Shown here piece by piece: positions 6,046 through 7,189 of a stretch of 7,189 nucleotides of DNA. The translations under genes and the position numbers were made by a program. Position 1 is the stretch's first letter; every line of letters begins with the position of its first letter. A model generated the notes under the pieces. That model ran no database searches, was not told the origin of the DNA, and was given only the letters and a program-made list of their open reading frames with translations. Source of the stretch: Candidatus Heimdallarchaeota archaeon (lineage in GTDB: Archaea; Asgardarchaeota; Heimdallarchaeia; Heimdallarchaeales; Heimdallarchaeaceae); NCBI GenBank assembly GCA_016839875.1, contig JAEOTK010000215.1, positions 1 to 7,189 of the forward strand, read 5' to 3'.

Positions 6046-7189
6046 ATGTCAGAATATAGAGTCTCTGTCGTAGGAACAGGTTTTGTAGGCTTAGTAACTG
6101 CTGTTTGCTTTGCAGATAGAGGAATCAAAACTATCTGTAGTACAAGAAATGAAAAAAATGCAGAAATGATTAATCAAGGAATAGCTCCTTTTTTCGAAAA
6201 CGGCTTAGATGAATTACTGAAGAAAGTTATTGATACAGGTAATTTATACTGCACTACTAGTAGAGAAGAAGCTGTTCTGAAATCGGAAAGTACTTTGATT
6301 ATTGTAGGAACTCCATTTAATCATAGGGATAAAACAATAAATCTCGATTACATGAAACAAGCAGCAATTGATATTGGTGATGCTCTTCAAAAGAAGGATA
6401 ATTATCATCTAGTTGTTGTTCGATCTACTGTTGTTCCAGGAACTAGTAGAAATATGGTAGGGAAAAATTTAGTTGACCATTCTGGAAAAGAATTGGGTAA
6501 GGATATAGGACTAGTTATGCAACCTGAATTTTTGGCAGAGGGAAGATCTATAGAAGATACTTTTTGGCCAGATAGAATTGTCATTGGTGAATATGATGAG
6601 AAAAGTGGAGATGTTCTTCAGAAATTATACGAGGATTTCTATGGTGATCACATTGGAGAAAACTGTCCAATTCTCAAAATGAATATCGAGAGCGCTGAAC
6701 TAGTCAAATACGGTAACAACAGTTTCTTAGCTACTAAAATTTCCTTCATTAATGAACTTTCAAGAATAGCAGAAATTGTTCCTGGTGTTGATATTGGAAA
6801 AGTAGCTGAAGGAGTAGGGTTAGATTACAGGATAAATCATAGATTTTTAGGATCTGGTGTTGGTTGGGGTGGTAGTTGTTTTCCAAAGGATTTGAATGCA
6901 ATTGTAGCATTTTCTCGATCTCATGGTTTTGAAGCACAAATCATTCAATCTGTTATTGATGTAAATGATAGACAAGCTCTTCATGCATTAACACTGGCAG
7001 AAGAATTACTTGGTAATCTTGATGGAAAAATAATCGCATTACTAGGATTAGCTTTCAAACCTGGAACAGACGATATGCGATATGCTCCTAGTAGAAGAAT
7101 GGCAGAAGTAGCTGTTAAAAAAGGAGCAAAGATTCAAGGATACGACCCAAAATCAAAGGAATCAGCAAAGATAGCTTTTGCAGATGATG
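6046..7189 (+). CDS. UDP-glucose 6-dehydrogenase family enzyme, C-terminus cut by window edge
   Basis: Family enzymes oxidise UDP-glucose (or UDP-ManNAc/UDP-GlcNAc or GDP-mannose) twice with NAD to the sugar acid used in surface polysaccharides and glycoprotein glycans. The frame is open for 381 codons to the edge. Residues 4-36 are a Rossmann start with VVGTGFVGLVTA. Further landmarks are VGTP (87-90), RSTVVPGT (126-133), QPEFLAEG (159-166, usually NPEFLREG) with Glu161, Lys221 in AELVKYGNNSFLATKISFINE, and GVGWGGSCFPKD (271-282) with the nucleophile Cys278 and Asp282. The third, nucleotide-sugar-binding domain starts at about 326 with IIALLGLAFKPGTDDMR. The UGD-like central region makes UDP-glucose the likeliest substrate, but this is not proved. 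One oddity is the end of beta-strand 2, which reads ICSTRNEKN where most relatives have an Asp after Val that binds the NAD ribose; Ser-Thr-Arg there hints at NADP use. The start at 6046 is fixed by the TATA box and the Rossmann N-terminus. Confidence 0.93.
   Translation, partial: MSEYRVSVVGTGFVGLVTAVCFADRGIKTICSTRNEKNAEMINQGIAPFFENGLDELLKKVIDTGNLYCTTSREEAVLKSESTLIIVGTPFNHRDKTINLDYMKQAAIDIGDALQKKDNYHLVVVRSTVVPGTSRNMVGKNLVDHSGKELGKDIGLVMQPEFLAEGRSIEDTFWPDRIVIGEYDEKSGDVLQKLYEDFYGDHIGENCPILKMNIESAELVKYGNNSFLATKISFINELSRIAEIVPGVDIGKVAEGVGLDYRINHRFLGSGVGWGGSCFPKDLNAIVAFSRSHGFEAQIIQSVIDVNDRQALHALTLAEELLGNLDGKIIALLGLAFKPGTDDMRYAPSRRMAEVAVKKGAKIQGYDPKSKESAKIAFADD

Noticed and set aside
6749..6937. 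Minus-strand open frame inside the UDP-glucose dehydrogenase gene
   Set aside because: It is antisense to the conserved region leading to the catalytic GGSCFPKD motif, and its Leu/Gln/His-rich product resembles nothing.

Overview
The window is AT-rich, compact and intron-free. It looks archaeal: each of the five genes has a T/A-rich TATA-like element about 23-33 bases before its ATG. This implies leaderless or very short-leader mRNAs, and T-runs follow two of the genes. Bacterial -35/-10 pairs and strong Shine-Dalgarno sites are mostly absent. Lineage cannot be proved from these genes. An Asgard archaeon is my working guess, mainly because the third gene is built like a eukaryotic actin-nucleation regulator; that guess is partly circular.

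Layout. A subtilisin-like secreted serine protease (1-1600, minus strand, C-terminus outside the window) diverges from the four other genes. On the plus strand these are: a PLP-dependent low-specificity threonine aldolase (1754-2785); a 287-residue coiled-coil, Ala/Pro-rich protein with an acidic end (2871-3734); a 707-residue beta-CASP metallo-beta-lactamase nuclease with an unrecognised N-terminal half of about 300 residues (3849-5972); and a UDP-glucose 6-dehydrogenase-family enzyme (6046 to the right edge, C-terminus missing). Gaps between the plus-strand genes are 73-114 bases and each holds its own candidate promoter, so this looks like separately transcribed neighbours rather than one operon. 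No tRNA, rRNA, CRISPR array or mobile element was seen, and no gene-free stretch exceeds 300 bases.

Main point of interest. The gene at 2871-3734 encodes, in order, a short N-terminal coiled coil, a repeat-rich Ala/Pro linker, two copies of a motif of the form L-x-x-(h)-x-S-G-L-x-K-(h) (the second, ALQDIKSGLKKV, closely resembles a WH2 actin-binding motif), an amphipathic helix ending in Lys-Arg, an acidic run, a further amphipathic helix, and a second acidic run at the C-terminus. This order matches the proline-rich/WH2/central/acidic layout of WASP, WAVE and WASH proteins. It lacks the tryptophan usual in the acidic tail, and the WH2-like motif is two residues short. It is a hypothesis worth testing, not an assignment.

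The genes show no obvious shared pathway: extracellular proteolysis, amino-acid metabolism, a possible cytoskeletal or scaffold protein, RNA processing, and nucleotide-sugar synthesis for surface polysaccharide or glycans.
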